A stretch of 64,000 bases of DNA from Amborella trichopoda (GCF_000471905.2 NW_006494931.1:1057253-1121252), one strand, 5' to 3'; counted from the stretch's first letter, positions 47,101 through 58,629 are shown. Made by a program: numbers and translations. Notes: generated from the sequence alone by a model not told the origin.

Positions 47101-49113
47101 ATCATGTGTTGATCAGTGATGCTGTCAATTTATTCCTAGTTTGAAGGGTATGGGGGTCCTTGGAAAAATACAGGTGTCTGGTTTATGCATGTTAACAAGA
47201 GAGAAATCTGGGAAAATATAAAATTTTACAAACAGATCTCCTTAAACACCAAGATCATGCACCATGAACACCTACAAGTTTAGCCCTTAGAAGAAAGGGA
47301 ACAGGATAGAAGTTTTGGACCTAAAGTTCAGAAGAAAACAGATGGAGATACTTGAGAAAATTGGAAAGAAGCAATATAGTCATGAAACAAAGCCCCAAAA
47401 GTTTATAATTTCCAACGAAATCAGACATATCAATACTCAATCCTGGAAATTTTACAAAAGGGAGCACTATTCTTTTTGGTTTGAGCTCTTAATTATATTA
47501 CATATTTGTTTCTAGATCTCAATCAATTAAAATAAATTTTCAAAAGTAGCCAAAAATGAGAATATGAGAAATGATTGCCTGATTGGTGATTCTCCAACCA
47601 CTCTAAATTGAACCCAAGATATGCATGTTTCAGGTATAATAGCTAGAACTAAAGAAAAATAGTGAACTCTGAAACTCACTTCTTTTTTTGAGATCATGTA
47701 ATGTACAAAGATGATGTTAAGTGACTATACTAAGCAATGAAAGGAGAGAATACTCTCATCATGTGCGTATGGTTAAGAAACAAGACTACTAAGATGCCCC
47801 TTCTGCTCACATTCTATTAATCAGGAAGTGTGCATAAGGCTTTATGTGAATTTTTATGTCAGTGTCTGTAAAATCTCACTGGTTACCGATTATTACTTCC
47901 TCATATGGGGAAATGATTGAGTAATATTGCTATGAGATTTTGCATTCATCTTTGCATGAGTTGCTTCTTTAGCATTTATGGCTTGATTCATTCTACTATG
48001 AATCAAAAAAAAAAATGATCATGTCAACATAGCGATACTAATTCCCTTCATAGCAATAGAAGGTTAGAATCATTTTAATCTCTGGTGCTTCAAACCTGCT
48101 TGAAAATCTTTTCCTGGTTTAGTTAATTTGTTGGAGTAAATGGATTTTTTTTTTTTAATGAACTAGTAAGTGGGTTTGCTTACTCTTTAGAGTATTATCG
48201 GATGTTGATTTCCTTTGTTTACTCTTTAGAGTATTATCGGATGTTGATTTTCTTTGTTTACTCTTTAGAGTATTATCGGATGTTGATTTTGTTTGCAATT
48301 GTTTTGGATATTTAATCCGGTGTACTCTTAGAACTGGTACTCTTCAATCTTAAGACATCGGCATCCTTTACAGTTTCAAACTAATTCAACTTCCTTGGCT
48401 ACCCTGCGCACTTGCATATACCAATAATATAGGCTCAAACTAGAGGGATCATGCTGGCCTGCTCGCCAATTAAAATGACACTTGCCTCCTTCAAAAACTA
48501 TTCATTATAGGGCAGGATCTAGTGCATCCACCTTCCAAAATGCATCTTGGAGATGGATTGAGATCCAAAACTTCACAACTCTTATCATCCCGACCTCCAC
48601 TATCCTGAATTGAAAAAATAAAAAAATTGAATTTTAAGCCTTTAAAACGATCCACTTTTTATTACTTTTTTTATTATTATTTTTATTCATTTCAATTTTT
48701 CAATAATCAGATCTGTGCCATTTTAGAGCTCCAAATTCATGGATTTGAGCCGGCAAGGTCCTAGCATCCTTGAAAGCCAGGAGGGATGCATGAGTCTGTG
48801 GGCTTACTAAAAACATTTCCTTCATGATCTGTTTACACTTTTGGAAAGACTGGTGGTAATTAACATTTCACTGTTTGGTATCTTGTTCTTAGCCATAATT
48901 TTAAATTATTGGACTGCAGGTGCAATAGAGAAGCCAAAGAGCAGCCTGAAGAGGCCTTATAGTTGCGATGATTTGAGTGGTCATCCAACTAAGTTTCAAA
49001 GAATTCATAGTGGTGCCAATAAATCTGTGAGAAGTGGAGAATTTTCTGATCAAAAGGAGCTTCTGCAAAATGATGGGTTCCTATCTGAACCTTGCAGCAA
49101 AGCTCCATCTTAA
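41159..49113 (+). CDS. GATA zinc-finger transcription factor, GATA26/27-like (subfamily IV)
   Basis: Six coding exons with GT-AG borders in consistent phase: 41159-41198, 43674-44045, 44388-44847, 45776-45848, 46212-46338, 48920-49113; together 1266 nt, 421 residues plus stop. Exon 1 encodes MGKQGPCCHCGVT. Joined to exon 2 it gives a class-IV-type finger C7-X2-C10-X18-C29-X2-C32 (TPLWRNGPADKPVLCNACG, then SRWRTKGSLANYAPLHARG). Such fingers bind WGATAR in promoters in the nucleus. Exon 2 ends with TSNRSSSGSGISYSESCVQF; exon 3 has PSKKRTC, SPVEKLRKDLCEILHEQ and SEDDVLLFDSETPM, then EEESEASSL, all typical of GATA26/27. Exons 4-6 (ESLHSNNFDTLGRN, VKRPLDWEVCKSIE, SSLKRPYSCDDLSGHP) match less clearly, and the conserved C-terminal region I expect in this roughly 500-residue family is not visible. 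The ATG is fixed by the finger. Exons 1-3 are secure, 4-6 moderately so; exon 2's donor (CAG|GTTGCC) is weak. Confidence 0.85.
41199..43673 (+). other. GATA gene intron 1 (2.5 kb)
   Basis: Donor A|GTGAGT, acceptor GGAGCAG|GT. It splits the zinc finger between its two Cys pairs, the usual position in this subfamily as far as I recall. The content is T-rich with no MITE ends recognised. A GC-richer stretch at 42320-42540 keeps a 71-residue plus frame with no recognised homology. Confidence 0.75.
44986..45643. mobile_element. Mutator-type foldback element in GATA intron 3
   Basis: 658 bp. The left end reads GAGAAATTCATGCTAATGTC... and the inverted right end AGGGTAATTTCAACCATATC..., and both continue to TATTTAG-AA-TCCCCA and TTACATTCA/CTACATTCA, giving imperfect TIRs of about 60 bp. 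Flanks are TTATAGTTA (44977-44985) and TCATAGTTA (45644-45652), an 8/9 match of 9 bp, the Mutator signature. The interior has a strong hairpin (TTGAAGGTCTGAAGTTG with CAACTTCGGACCTTCAA, about 45163-45205) and a roughly 100-bp direct repeat around TTTTACACCCATGTGGAA (45362, 45448). No transposase. Confidence 0.82.
46339..48919 (+). other. GATA gene intron 5 (2.6 kb)
   Basis: Donor GAAG|GTATGT, acceptor GGACTGCAG|GT. AT-rich. It contains a 39-bp tandem repeat (48177-48297) and a possible phase-neutral 36-nt cassette exon at 46878-46913. No inserted gene was recognised. Confidence 0.65.
48177..48297. repeat. Tandem repeat, 39-bp unit x3 (intron 5)
   Basis: Units begin at about 48181, 48220 and 48259 with TACTCTTTAGAGTATTATCG then GATGTTGATTT. 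They are almost identical, so recent. Each contains the small palindrome TACTCTTTAGAGTA. Confidence 0.93.
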
Positions 49114-49560
49114 AATTAAGGCATCTTTCCCTTTGGAAAGGAAGATTTAGAGGCTATGCTTTGTAAAGGCTTTTCATCTAAGAGTGTATTATAGCAATTT
49201 CCCAGGCATTGTGAATAGCTTTCTTCATGCTGTTCTATCAGTGCATCCCCAAGATGGTTTTCGAGATTGGTTTTCATTCCCTCAAGAACTAGTGAGATAA
49301 TATAAGGCCATGCCTTTGCATTGTTCATGTGCATAGCATGTTGGAGATTGCCCGGTTCAGTCTCTAGGCATGTCAACAAAAGTTAGTACTTTTTACACGG
49401 ATACAAATTTAGTTTTTTCTCATGTCATGGTGTGGATAGTTGTATATGTTCTTGTTGTCAGAGAATGCTTAGTGGTGATACTTATCCTTTATCCATCGAG
49501 AAAGCAATGTATCTTTTTTCTTGGTTATCGAAGTTCGTGGATGAGAGATTTGAATGATAA
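49114..49560 (+). other. Probable 3'UTR and downstream of the GATA gene
   Basis: Follows the TAA at 49111-49113. No further splice-compatible coding exon and no clear polyadenylation signal could be fixed. Short frames on both strands lack homology. Confidence 0.4.
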
Positions 49561-49562
49561 TG

Positions 49563-49860
49563 ACTAGTGTTTTAAAGCCCAGAATTGGGTCCTTACACAT
49601 GTGGTGCGCGATGTGAATTGGCAGATTCGCTGAGGTGAGTTTTAAAATATAAAAATAAAAAGTTAAATTCAATGGTAAACGTTTTGTTCTACAACCTGGA
49701 GTGCCAGTTCTTGATCTTATCACCCAGTTTTTTGACAGAACATGGCAGGTCTCTCCAAATTGAACCAATTCCTGACTCCATAAATGAACTGCATCAGTCC
49801 AATCCTGTTTCGAATCCTCACTTCCCAATCCAAATTGAAGACTTTTAAAACATGATTACG
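49563..49860. repeat. TIR-like repeat (TAGTGTTTTAAA type)
   Basis: Begins CTAGTGTTTTAAAGCCCAGA and ends TTGAAGACTTTTAAAACATG; the inverted right end reads CATGTTTTAAAAGTCTTCAA. Similar ends occur at 39233 and 52085. It is probably a MITE-like family whose consensus starts CAGTGTTTTAAAA. Superfamily not assigned. Confidence 0.45.
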
Positions 49861-50070
49861 ACAAATCAACACTCATTTAAGCTTGGAACTAATGGATAAA
49901 CTAATTCTCCCTTGCCATCCGTTTTAACTCCCCGCTCTTACGTTGCTAACGCAGCATCCCATTGTAGCGATAGGAACAAAAGTTAGGAAATTTACAGTAT
50001 TCACGCTCTCTCAAGTGAAGGTTTCAAAGAATGCCTCATCCCAAATATTCATATTACTTCATGCCGCCCT

Positions 50071-50880
50071 ACTGTTAGACCCCAGCTCGGTGTGTGTATT
50101 GGTCGAGGGTAGGGCCAGGAAACCTCCTCGACCTAGCCGACACAAGAGAGTGACCATCCTGTGTGCTATGGTACACAGTGTCCACTTTGGTGTCTTGAAT
50201 TGCCAGTCTTGGCGGGTCAATTTGTTAAACCTACATGGCTGCATAGGGGGAGTGGATAAGCCTTGGGTTGATTGGGTGGCCTGGTGCAAGACAACAAGCT
50301 AGAGCCCATGCCCTAAAGCCAGGCCAGCGCGTAGCAAGACGGTGAGTTGGACCATGGACTTCGTGGTGCACGACCGGCAGATGTTCGAATTTTAATTTTG
50401 GTGCTGGCCGATGCTGTGTGTTGGCCAAAGGTGGGCAGTGCCCGTCATGACGCGGCCAGGGCTCATGGTATTCCAATGGTCACTTTGGCAGGTGCGGTAG
50501 AGGTTCGCTGCTCAGTGTTCATTTGTATGTTGAATTTCAATTCTTGTACAAGAGTTTTATATAACCCCATGCCCAGACTGTTGAGGGGCATCATACCCTT
50601 GTAACTGTAAAGAGCTTGGATAAATTTGGGTCACGGCCCTTCTGAACTCTCGTGGTCCCTACCTGTGTATACTTGTGTGTATCGGTGGTGCTGGGTGTAG
50701 GTGTTGAACTTCACTCAAAGTAGAACGGGCTTGGAGCCAAGGCCGCACAGTGTGGCTAGTGAGTAAAATGATAATAAGAGTGCCTACGTAACGGTTGATG
50801 TCAGAGCCGAGCTCGTCCTTCTCGAAGTGACGGTCCCAACAGTGACTGAACGTGTGGCTGAGTTAAAATGGCGACTATAG
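50071..50880 (+). repeat. LTR-like block with a primer-site-like motif
   Basis: Begins TGTTAGACCCCAGCTCGG and includes GTTGATGTCAGAGCCGAGC near 50788-50806, reminiscent of the TGGTATCAGAGCC primer site. The segment is markedly GC-richer than its flanks. No pol follows: the next kilobase is a different repeat. A truncated LTR plus leader is the best guess; the LTR 3' end was not identified. Confidence 0.35.
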
Positions 50881-50911
50881 TAGGTGGACCTCGTGTTGCT
50901 TGAGTGGTTTT

Positions 50912-52085
50912 TAGTGGTTTAAAACATAGATCGGTGTTTTGGATCGGATAGCCTAAAAACTCATCAGGATAGGTGAATCGACAATTTGGATCGGGAATCG
51001 GCCGAATCGTTCAAATACGGCAATAAAAAAAATTCAAAAAAAATATTAAAAATCATTATAAATATTATTTTTAAGGAATTCAATAAAAATGGGGGTACTA
51101 CATTATTAACTTTCATTTTTTTTATCAATATGTGAATATTGAGATGTTCTTTCCCTGTATGAACTTATGTTTAGTCAACATTAATATAATATTATTTTAA
51201 TTATAATATAGTATTATTATAATCTAGATATCTATATAACTATTAATTATAATATGGTATTATAATATTACATCAAAATAATTTAAAAATATTAGAAAAC
51301 ACTTTCATATAATTTAAAATTATTTTTAATGTATATAAAAATAATTATATTGACATAAATTTAATATAATTATATTAAGTTATTAACATAAATAAACAAC
51401 AACTTCATATAATTATGTTAATTTTTGTAAATTATTATATGAAATTTTATTTTTGTAATTAAAGATTAAGTATATACACTTTATGTTTGTATATTATAGA
51501 AAATAAATAAATATAATTAATCTTAAAAAGAATTATAGACCAGTTCATTTGATAGATGTCATTGTATAAGAGAGAGATCTATTTATAGAGCATTTAATTT
51601 ATACATTGTTGTACATATGAGAGAGAGAGACCGCACACTATATATAAATTATAGGATTTTCTTTAATGATGTTCGCACGCACATATTTTCAACGCACATT
51701 GTTTGATGCCATGTAATCTATATAAAAAGGTTTAAGAAGTGGTTGTGCACTACAAAGGGTGTGCATTGAATTAGCCCACATCGAAGCTTTACAGGCCAAT
51801 TCACTATAAAAGGTTTGTAGCACGTGCAACTTGAAACGATCGCGGGACTAGGACGTGGTTGATATGATTGCGTGAGTGGGAAACAATCACAACGGACAAA
51901 TGCCAAGGTAACGTGGGCAACATAAGCCCTCAATTTTGAAAAACATTCGAGAGCTACCCTTGTAAAAAAAAGTGCAAATGAACTGTTTGTGTAGCAAATC
52001 GGTTGGCCAGATCCGAAACTGTTCTGCCAATACCCGATCCGGATCGTCTGATTCCAGATCAGATCGATGACTTTTAAAACACTGG
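50912..52085. repeat. TIR-like repeat with AT-rich insert
   Basis: The left end TTTAGTGGTTTAAAACATAGATCGG and the inverted right end CCAGTGTTTTAAAAGTCATCGATC resemble each other and both run into GGATCGG-type motifs. Between them 51010-51660 is very AT-rich, and 51690-51870 looks like a Copia-type LTR scrap (CCCACATCGAAGCTTTACAG). The block is probably a MITE-like element that received insertions. Confidence 0.4.
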
Positions 52086-52089
52086 TCAC

Positions 52090-54160
52090 TTCTATTAAGG
52101 AGAGTGGAGAGGTTCTCTCCTCTAGGCTCGAGGAAATGGTATGCAACATTCATATAATACTCCAGAAGCGCATCTCCACTTCATCCACCTACCTCTAATT
52201 TTATACACAACATCTTCCTCAATATCTTCATTCTTATAAATTATCGATCCAAGATATCGAAAATGATTTATTTAAGATACTTTTTGGATATCAATTTTAA
52301 CTAGTTCTATGTTTCTACCCTTATTATTATTAAACTTGCACTCTATATATTCTGTCTTAGTCCAACTAATTTTAAAATGTTAGATTCAAGCTTCCCTATA
52401 AAGTTCTAACTTTGCATTAATGTCGTCCCTAGTCTCATCAATCAAAGCTATGTCATCTATACACCACAGTACATCTTCTTGTAAGCGCCTATTTAAGTCA
52501 TCCATCAACAAAGTAAATAAATATGGGCTCAGCGTTGACCCCTGATGTAGGCCTACTGTCATTGAGAACTTGCCTCTCCATTAATTATCCGTATACTAGT
52601 TAGTGCTCCCTCGTACATATCCCTCAATTCGTGAAATTCTAAAGACTCATTTCTTTACCAACAACTATAAATTAACTCTTTCGGTACCCTAGTGCATGCT
52701 CCTCTAAATAAATAAAGACCACGTTGAATTCTTTTTCCTTCTCTTTAAACTTCTCAATCAATTGCTTAAATAGGAAAATAGCCTCAATGGCTGACCTCCT
52801 TGGCAAAAACCAGATTTGATTTTGTGATACATTCATTTCATGTAGTGGTCCTTGCTTCTTTACTCTCTCTCACAACTTCATAATGTGGCTTATAAGTTTG
52901 AACCTCTCATAATCGCACAATTCTGTATATATTCTTTGGTCAAGTAAATAGATACAAGAATACTTTTTCTCTACTTGTCTAGCATTTTTTTTATTCTCAA
53001 AATCATGTTGAACAGTTAGTCAACCAGAATATGTTACTCTCTCTTATGCACTTCCAAATCTATATTAATATACCATCTGGTCCTAAAGTATTTCATATTT
53101 TCGTCTTTATAAAGCTTCTTTCACTTCGAATATTTTAATGCTACAAATATATATATGACTTCCAACCTCATTTACTTTAAAGGTTTGTCATAATGCTATG
53201 CTTCCAAAGTGGTCACCATTTAACAATTTTTTAAAATAAAAATTTCACCTTTCATTGACCCCGTCATCCTTCACAAAGACCATATAATCGATACTCTTAA
53301 TGCATTGAATATGATCAAAATCAGTGCACTTCTTCTCTCTCATGTTTGCCAGTTTGAATATGTCTTTTTCACGTTCCATTGTCCCCAATTTGTTGTATAA
53401 ATTTATACGGTATATATATTTTATCAAGCTTTGTAATATGATTGTTTTTTCACCAATGTCCTATTTGATTCCCTAGAAATCAGTAGCTTGGGGAGATGCC
53501 TCTCCTAGAACTATTATATCATGGAATTAGCATCTCTTGGAATATGGATATTTGCTGTTTGGATAACATCTAGTGAGAGAGCTAGAAGATGCCTATCCAC
53601 TATTTGGATAGGTCGCACAACTCTGTATATCTCTTTTGTTCAAGTAAATAGATACAAGAATACATTTTCTCTACTTGTCTAACATTTTTTTTGTATTCAA
53701 AATCATGTTGAACAACTTAGTCAACCATTATATGCTAATCTCTCCTATGTACTTCCAAATCTATATTATATTTGGTCTTAAAGCATTTCATATCTTCATC
53801 TTTATAAAGCTTCTTTCACTTCAGATATTTTAATGCTACAAATGTGTATATGACTTCCGACCTTATTTACTTTAAAGTTTCTTCTTAATGTTAAGCTTCT
53901 AAAGTGGTCGTCATTTAACAATTTTTTAAAATAAAATTTTCGCCTTTCATTGACCCCATCATCCTTCATCAAGACCATATGATCATACTCTTAGTGCATT
54001 GAACATTGTCAAAATCAGTGCACTTTTTCTCTCTCATTTTTGCCAGTTTGAATATGTCTTTTTCACCTTCCATTGTTTCCAATTTGTTGTATATATTTAT
54101 TAGCTTTCTTATTGAGATTTCTATATTCTTCTAAGTTTTGATCATTTCTATTCCATTGTC
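52090..54160 (-). pseudogene. LINE (RTE-like) reverse transcriptase relic
   Basis: Minus-strand reading, from high to low coordinates: TMEREKDIFKLANMREKK and DFDHIQCIKSIDY (linker between endonuclease and RT; 53395-53250, repeated at 54075-53960), YFRTRWYINIDLEVHKRE, SKKMLDKWRKSILVSI-like pieces, ERFKLISHIMKL (52900), LPRRSAIEAIFLFKQLIEKF and FNVVFIYLEEHALGY (52790-52700), YEGALTS, STLSPYLFTLLMDDLNRRLQ, EDVLWCIDDIALIDETRDD (52490-52430), TKTEYIECKF, FRYLGSIIYKNEDIEEDV and GRWMKWRCASGVL (52200-52160). In WCIDDIAL the aromatic residue before the DD pair, with about four neighbours, appears deleted. Many stops and frameshifts. The wording resembles plant RTE/BovB LINEs. No target duplication was identified. 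Confidence 0.8.
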
Positions 54161-54340
54161 AAGCTTTGCAATATGACTTTTTTTTCACTAAGGTCCTATT
54201 TGGTTCCCTAGAAATTGGTCCCTTGGGGAGATGCCTCTCTTGGAATTAGCATCTCCTGGAATACGGGCATTTGCTATTTGATAGCAAGTGAGAGCTAGAA
54301 GATACCTGTCCACTATTTGGATTACCTTGAAGATGAACGC
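52914..54340. repeat. Tandem duplication, about 700-bp unit x2
   Basis: CGCACAA-TCTGTATAT then CAAGTAAATAGATACAAGAA starts at 52914/52941 and again at 53613/53641, a 700-bp offset. Both copies carry the LINE linker region and then a non-LINE segment (TGGTTCCCTAGAAAT... to CCACTATTTGGAT). The unit therefore joins LINE and a second repeat, and the duplication followed their union. Confidence 0.9.
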
Positions 54341-54539
54341 AAATTAAAAAAATTTATTATATCCTTGTTTTTATTAAGTTTTACCATTCTCCATATTATA
54401 TAATTCTTATTATTGTGGGTATATTTTTTTCAATAGTTTTTTACAAGTGAGGAATAGCTAGCAACATTGCTGAGTTTGTCTCCGAGTTTATGACGTGGTT
54501 ACACATAGTCCAACTCAAATAACATCAACAAATGAACTG

Positions 54540-57000
54540 AACTAGGAGAGAGGGAGAGAGAGAGAGAGAGAGACGGGAGGGGGGGGGGGGAAGGGCAAAG
54601 ATAAAGACACCGATAACGGATTGACAAACAAAGAGTACATAGATAGAGAGAGGAAGGAGATGGTGGGAAAGAGAGATAAAGGGAGAGAGAAGTTACAAAG
54701 ATAGAGAGGAGAGAGAAATGAAAAGAAAGAGAGATTGTGGGTTGATATAGGGAGAGAGGGAAGAGGTTACAAAGATAGAGAGAGGAGAGAAAGAGGGAAA
54801 GATAAAGAGAGTGGGTCATAAAGAGAGTGAGAGAGAGGGAAAAGTACATAGATTACATAAATTGAGGGAGGGAGAAAGGTGAGATAGTGATAAAGATACA
54901 AAGATTTGGGGTTGAAAAAGAAAGAGAGAGAGAGCGGGAGAGAGAGGGAGTGAAAGATTAGGGTTCGAGAAGTTTTTTTTTATACAGATCTAAACCACTA
55001 TTAAAGTTCAGTTACCAGGGAAAGGGAAAGTGACAGAGGGGGAAAGAGAGAAGAGAAAGAGAAAAAATAGAGAGGGAGAGATAGAGAAGAAGAAGAAAAA
55101 GGACCGAGGGCGTAGCCCCCGGTCTGAGACCAAGAAAGGGAGGGAGAGAGAGAAAGAGAGAGAGTGAGAGAGAGAGAGAGAGAGAAGGGAAAGAAAAATG
55201 AAAGAGACAGAAAGAGAGAAAAGAGAAGAGGAAGAGAGAATAGAGAGAGAGAAGAAGAGAAAGAGAGAAAAATGTGGGGACACAAGAGAGGGAGAAAAGA
55301 GAGAGAGAGGGAGAAAGAGAGTAAGCCCTCGATTCGAGACCAAGAGAGGAAAAGAGAGAGAGAAGAATAGAGAGAAAGTGAACATGGATCAGGGGCTTAG
55401 CCCCCGATCAGAGACCAAGAAAGGGAGAGTGATAGAGAGAGAGAGAGAAGGGAAAGAGAAAGTGAAAGAGAGGGAAAGAGAGAGAAAAAGAGAAGAGAAA
55501 GAGAGAAAAGACAGAGAGAGAAAGCGAAGAGAAAGAAAGAAAAGAGAGAAGCAGGTCGGCGGCTTAGTTGGGTGTGGGAAGAGAGGGAGAGAGAGAGAGA
55601 GAGAGAGAGAAGGAGANNNNNNNNNNNNNNNNNNNNNNNNNNNNNNNNNNNNNNNNNNNNNNNNNNNNNNNNNNNNNNNNNNNNNNNNNNNNNNNNNNNN
55701 NNNNNNNNNNNNNNNNNNNNNNNNNNNNNNNNNNNNNNNNNNNNNNNNNNNNNNNNNNNNNNNNNNNNNNNNNNNNNNNNNNNNNNNNNNNNNNNNNNNN
55801 NNNNNNNNNNNNNNNNNNNNNNNNNNNNNNNNNNNNNNNNNNNNNNNNNNNNNNNNNNNNNNNNNNNNNNNNNNNNNNNNNNNNNNNNNNNNNNNNNNNN
55901 NNNNNNNNNNNNNNNNNNNNNNNNNNNNNNNNNNNNNNNNNNNNNNNNNNNNNNNNNNNNNNNNNNNNNNNNNNNNNNNNNNNNNNNNNNNNNNNNNNNN
56001 NNNNNNNNNNNNNNNNNNNNNNNNNNNNNNNNNNNNNNNNNNNNNNNNNNNNNNNNNNNNNNNNNNNNNNNNNNNTTAGCCATCTGCCCAATTGGGCGTG
56101 GGGAGAGAGAGAGAGTGAAGGAGAAAGAGAAGAAGAAGAGAGAAAGAGAGGCGGGCCATTGGCTTAGCTGCTAGCCTGATTGGGCGTGGGGAGAGAGAGA
56201 GAAGAAGAGAGAAGGACTACCGGCTTGGTTGGGCATGAGGAGAGAGAGAGGGAATGAAAGAAGAAGAAGAGAGAAGGAGAGGCGGGCCTACGGCTTAGCT
56301 CGGTTGAGCATGAGGAGAGAGAAAGATAAGAAGAAGAAAGAAAGAGAGGCGAGGGCCCGGTTGGGTGTGAGGAGAGAGGGAGAAGGAGAAAGAGAGTCGT
56401 CGGTCCAGTTGGGAGTGGGGAGAGAGAGAGTGAAGGAGAGAGAGAAGAAGAAGAGAGAATGAGAGGCGGGCCGGTGGGAGTGGGGAGAGAGAGAGGGAGT
56501 GAAAGAGGAAGAAGAGAGAAGGAAAGGCGTCGCTAGCCCGATTGGGCATGGGGAGAGAGAGAGAGGGAGTGAAAGAGAGAGAGAAGAAGAGTGAAGAGGT
56601 CGTCGGCCCAACTGGGTTGGGAGTGAGAGAGAAAAGAAAAGGGGGAGGAGAAGAGAGAGAAGGAAAGAGAAAGAAGGGAGAGGGGGAAGAGATAGGAGAG
56701 AAGGAAAGAAAGAGAGAGGAGAGGAGAGAGAAGAAGGAGAGGAGCAGAGGACAGGGAAGAGAGAGAGCAATAGATATAGAAAAGAAGAAGAGAGAATCAA
56801 AGAGAAGGGAAGGATTGGAGAGAGAGAGAGAGGGAAAAGAGAGAGGAAAAGAGAGAAAGAGAGGAGGGGTTACCTAGTTTGGCCCTTGAATCGGACAGGG
56901 GGCTAGGTTGGGAGTAGGGAGTTCTAGTGGGGAGTGAGAAGTTCTAAGGGTAGTAGCTTGTGGGAAAAAGTTTCTCTCTCCTCTCTTTGGGGATAGGGGT
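54540..57000. repeat. GA-rich array with GC-rich palindromic modules
   Basis: Purine repeats interrupted at intervals by short GC-rich modules. 55102-55124 and 55387-55409 (GATCAGGGGCTTAGCCCCCGATC type) are hairpins with 10-bp arms and one mismatch, each followed by AGAGACCAAGAAAGG. From 55556 to 56620 at least nine modules of the form GGCTTAG..GCCC-ATTGGGCGTGGGGAG recur every 45-90 bp. Long Arg/Glu or Ser/Leu frames here are repeat artefacts. Origin unknown; an LTR-internal array is possible. Confidence 0.8.
55617..56075. other. Assembly gap (459 N) in the GA array
   Basis: The N run interrupts the palindromic-module array. Frames drawn across it are meaningless. Confidence 0.97.
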
Positions 57001-58600
57001 AGAGACAAAAATATTGCAAACCAAAAGAAACTCAAGCCAATCTCATTAATTTTGAGCTTATAAACTTATGGTCTCCTTCATCTTTTGAACTTAGGGTTAC
57101 AAATGATTATATAACATCCCCTTGAAACAATGGTGGATGCTCAAAACTAATCTAAATTGTTGAAAATTACACTTTTTATTATTTAAATTTAAATCCCCTT
57201 TTTTGGGTAAAATGACTATTTTGCCCCTAACCACGATCCTAGAAATTGCAAGATGGTCCCAAAAAAGGGGCCATAGGCTATGGTAGTCATTCGGGGCTCA
57301 TTTCGGGTCCTTTCGACAACCTTCTAGTGAAAAGAATGCTACGAAAGTGATTGTCTCGGCAAGGCGATCGTTTTGACATATTACTTGATCCTCAAATCGA
57401 ATTGTTGAGCTCTTGACAAAATTCAACAAAATATAGGAAATTTTCGATCTTAGATCTTGTCCATTCTTTGACGTTTTGGTTTGATCTTTCCATCGTAGAA
57501 TGACGAGAAAGCCGCCATGATTGTGTGTGACAAGAATGGCTCGATTTGGTGACTAAACCACCACTTTCCAAATTAGGGAATTCGTCGGAATATGGATTCC
57601 GGTCACTAGAAAATAACCTTCTTGCAACATCAAAATACAACCTTTTCGGTCATTTATCACATATGATGTTTACTTTGAATCAAAGCCCTCGGCGTCACGA
57701 TCGCAACAGACCTATTTTCAAGTCGATCCGAGGTCGGGGCTTCGTGATATGATCATTTGATTGAAGGGATATTCTCTTTACAAAAATTTGCAATACATGA
57801 GGTTTCTTGAACAACTTCTCTCTAGGATTTCTTCTGTCTCGGACCGTGCCATATATCAAAATGTGCGCGTCGATGAGACGAAGAAGCTCCTGAAATTTGG
57901 GCTCGATCTGATTTAAGATGGAGAAGTGATGGAATTTTAAAGGTGATCCTGAAATCTTAAGAGTTTGCATAAATGGAAACTGGTTCACCGAGGGTGCACA
58001 AGAATAGTGTGTAATCCACCCTTTTTGGGTAAGTTGGTTGCAGAATGGTCCACAATCATCAGAATGAGTTGAAATGTGATATTTGGGTTTTTTTGGACCT
58101 TCTGAATCTAACAAAAGTGGTCGGGTTCTCATCTGATGCCCCGGTGATAGGGTTGTAGTTATATGGTGTCTTTTCAACATGTCAAGGGCTGAATTTGAAA
58201 ATTGGTTTTGTGTTTGATCAACTTTAACTTATCAGATCGCGACAAAACATGGCAGGCGTTATTAGGGAGTGAATTCCTACCCCCACATGATTTTTGGGAC
58301 CGATCCAATGCCTTTAAAAAATTCACTCCAGATCAGGGTTTACTTGAACAGTACTTTTGTAGTCCGCAGGCATTTTGGTACCCACCGGCCTAGATCACAA
58401 TTAACTTCCTCTTTATTTGCATCTGGGATACAAGTGTCGAAAAATACCCTATAACAATTAGTACTCAGGTAACTTAAGGTGTAGAGGGGGTAGAGAGGTC
58501 GCAAGCGGTGGAGATTGAGAATGTAAGTTTGGGTTTGGATGATTTTAAGAGAAGGAAGATATTTGGTGATTTGGGAGCATCCTTTGATGTTATTATAGGT
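57001..58600. other. No gene recognised
   Basis: Moderate GC content with several open frames under 170 residues on both strands, none with known motifs. The composition and the border with the GA array suggest LTR or other repeat sequence. 58480-58600 may be the start of the LINE that follows. Confidence 0.4.
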
Positions 58601-58629
58601 CAGGTGCTCCAAGTGATGAAGAAACTACG

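Noticed and set aside
50059-50604. Several 70-119-residue frames on both strands in the GC-rich block
   Set aside because: GC-rich sequence has few stops; no motif, and the block looks LTR-derived.
55198-56167. Long Arg/Glu-rich plus frames and Ser/Leu-rich minus frames
   Set aside because: Low-complexity GA repeat and N gap; no domain, and the frames mirror each other.
57695-58180. 161-residue minus-strand frame
   Set aside because: Long enough to consider, but no recognisable domain and no splice context, in repeat-like surroundings; not strong enough to call a gene.
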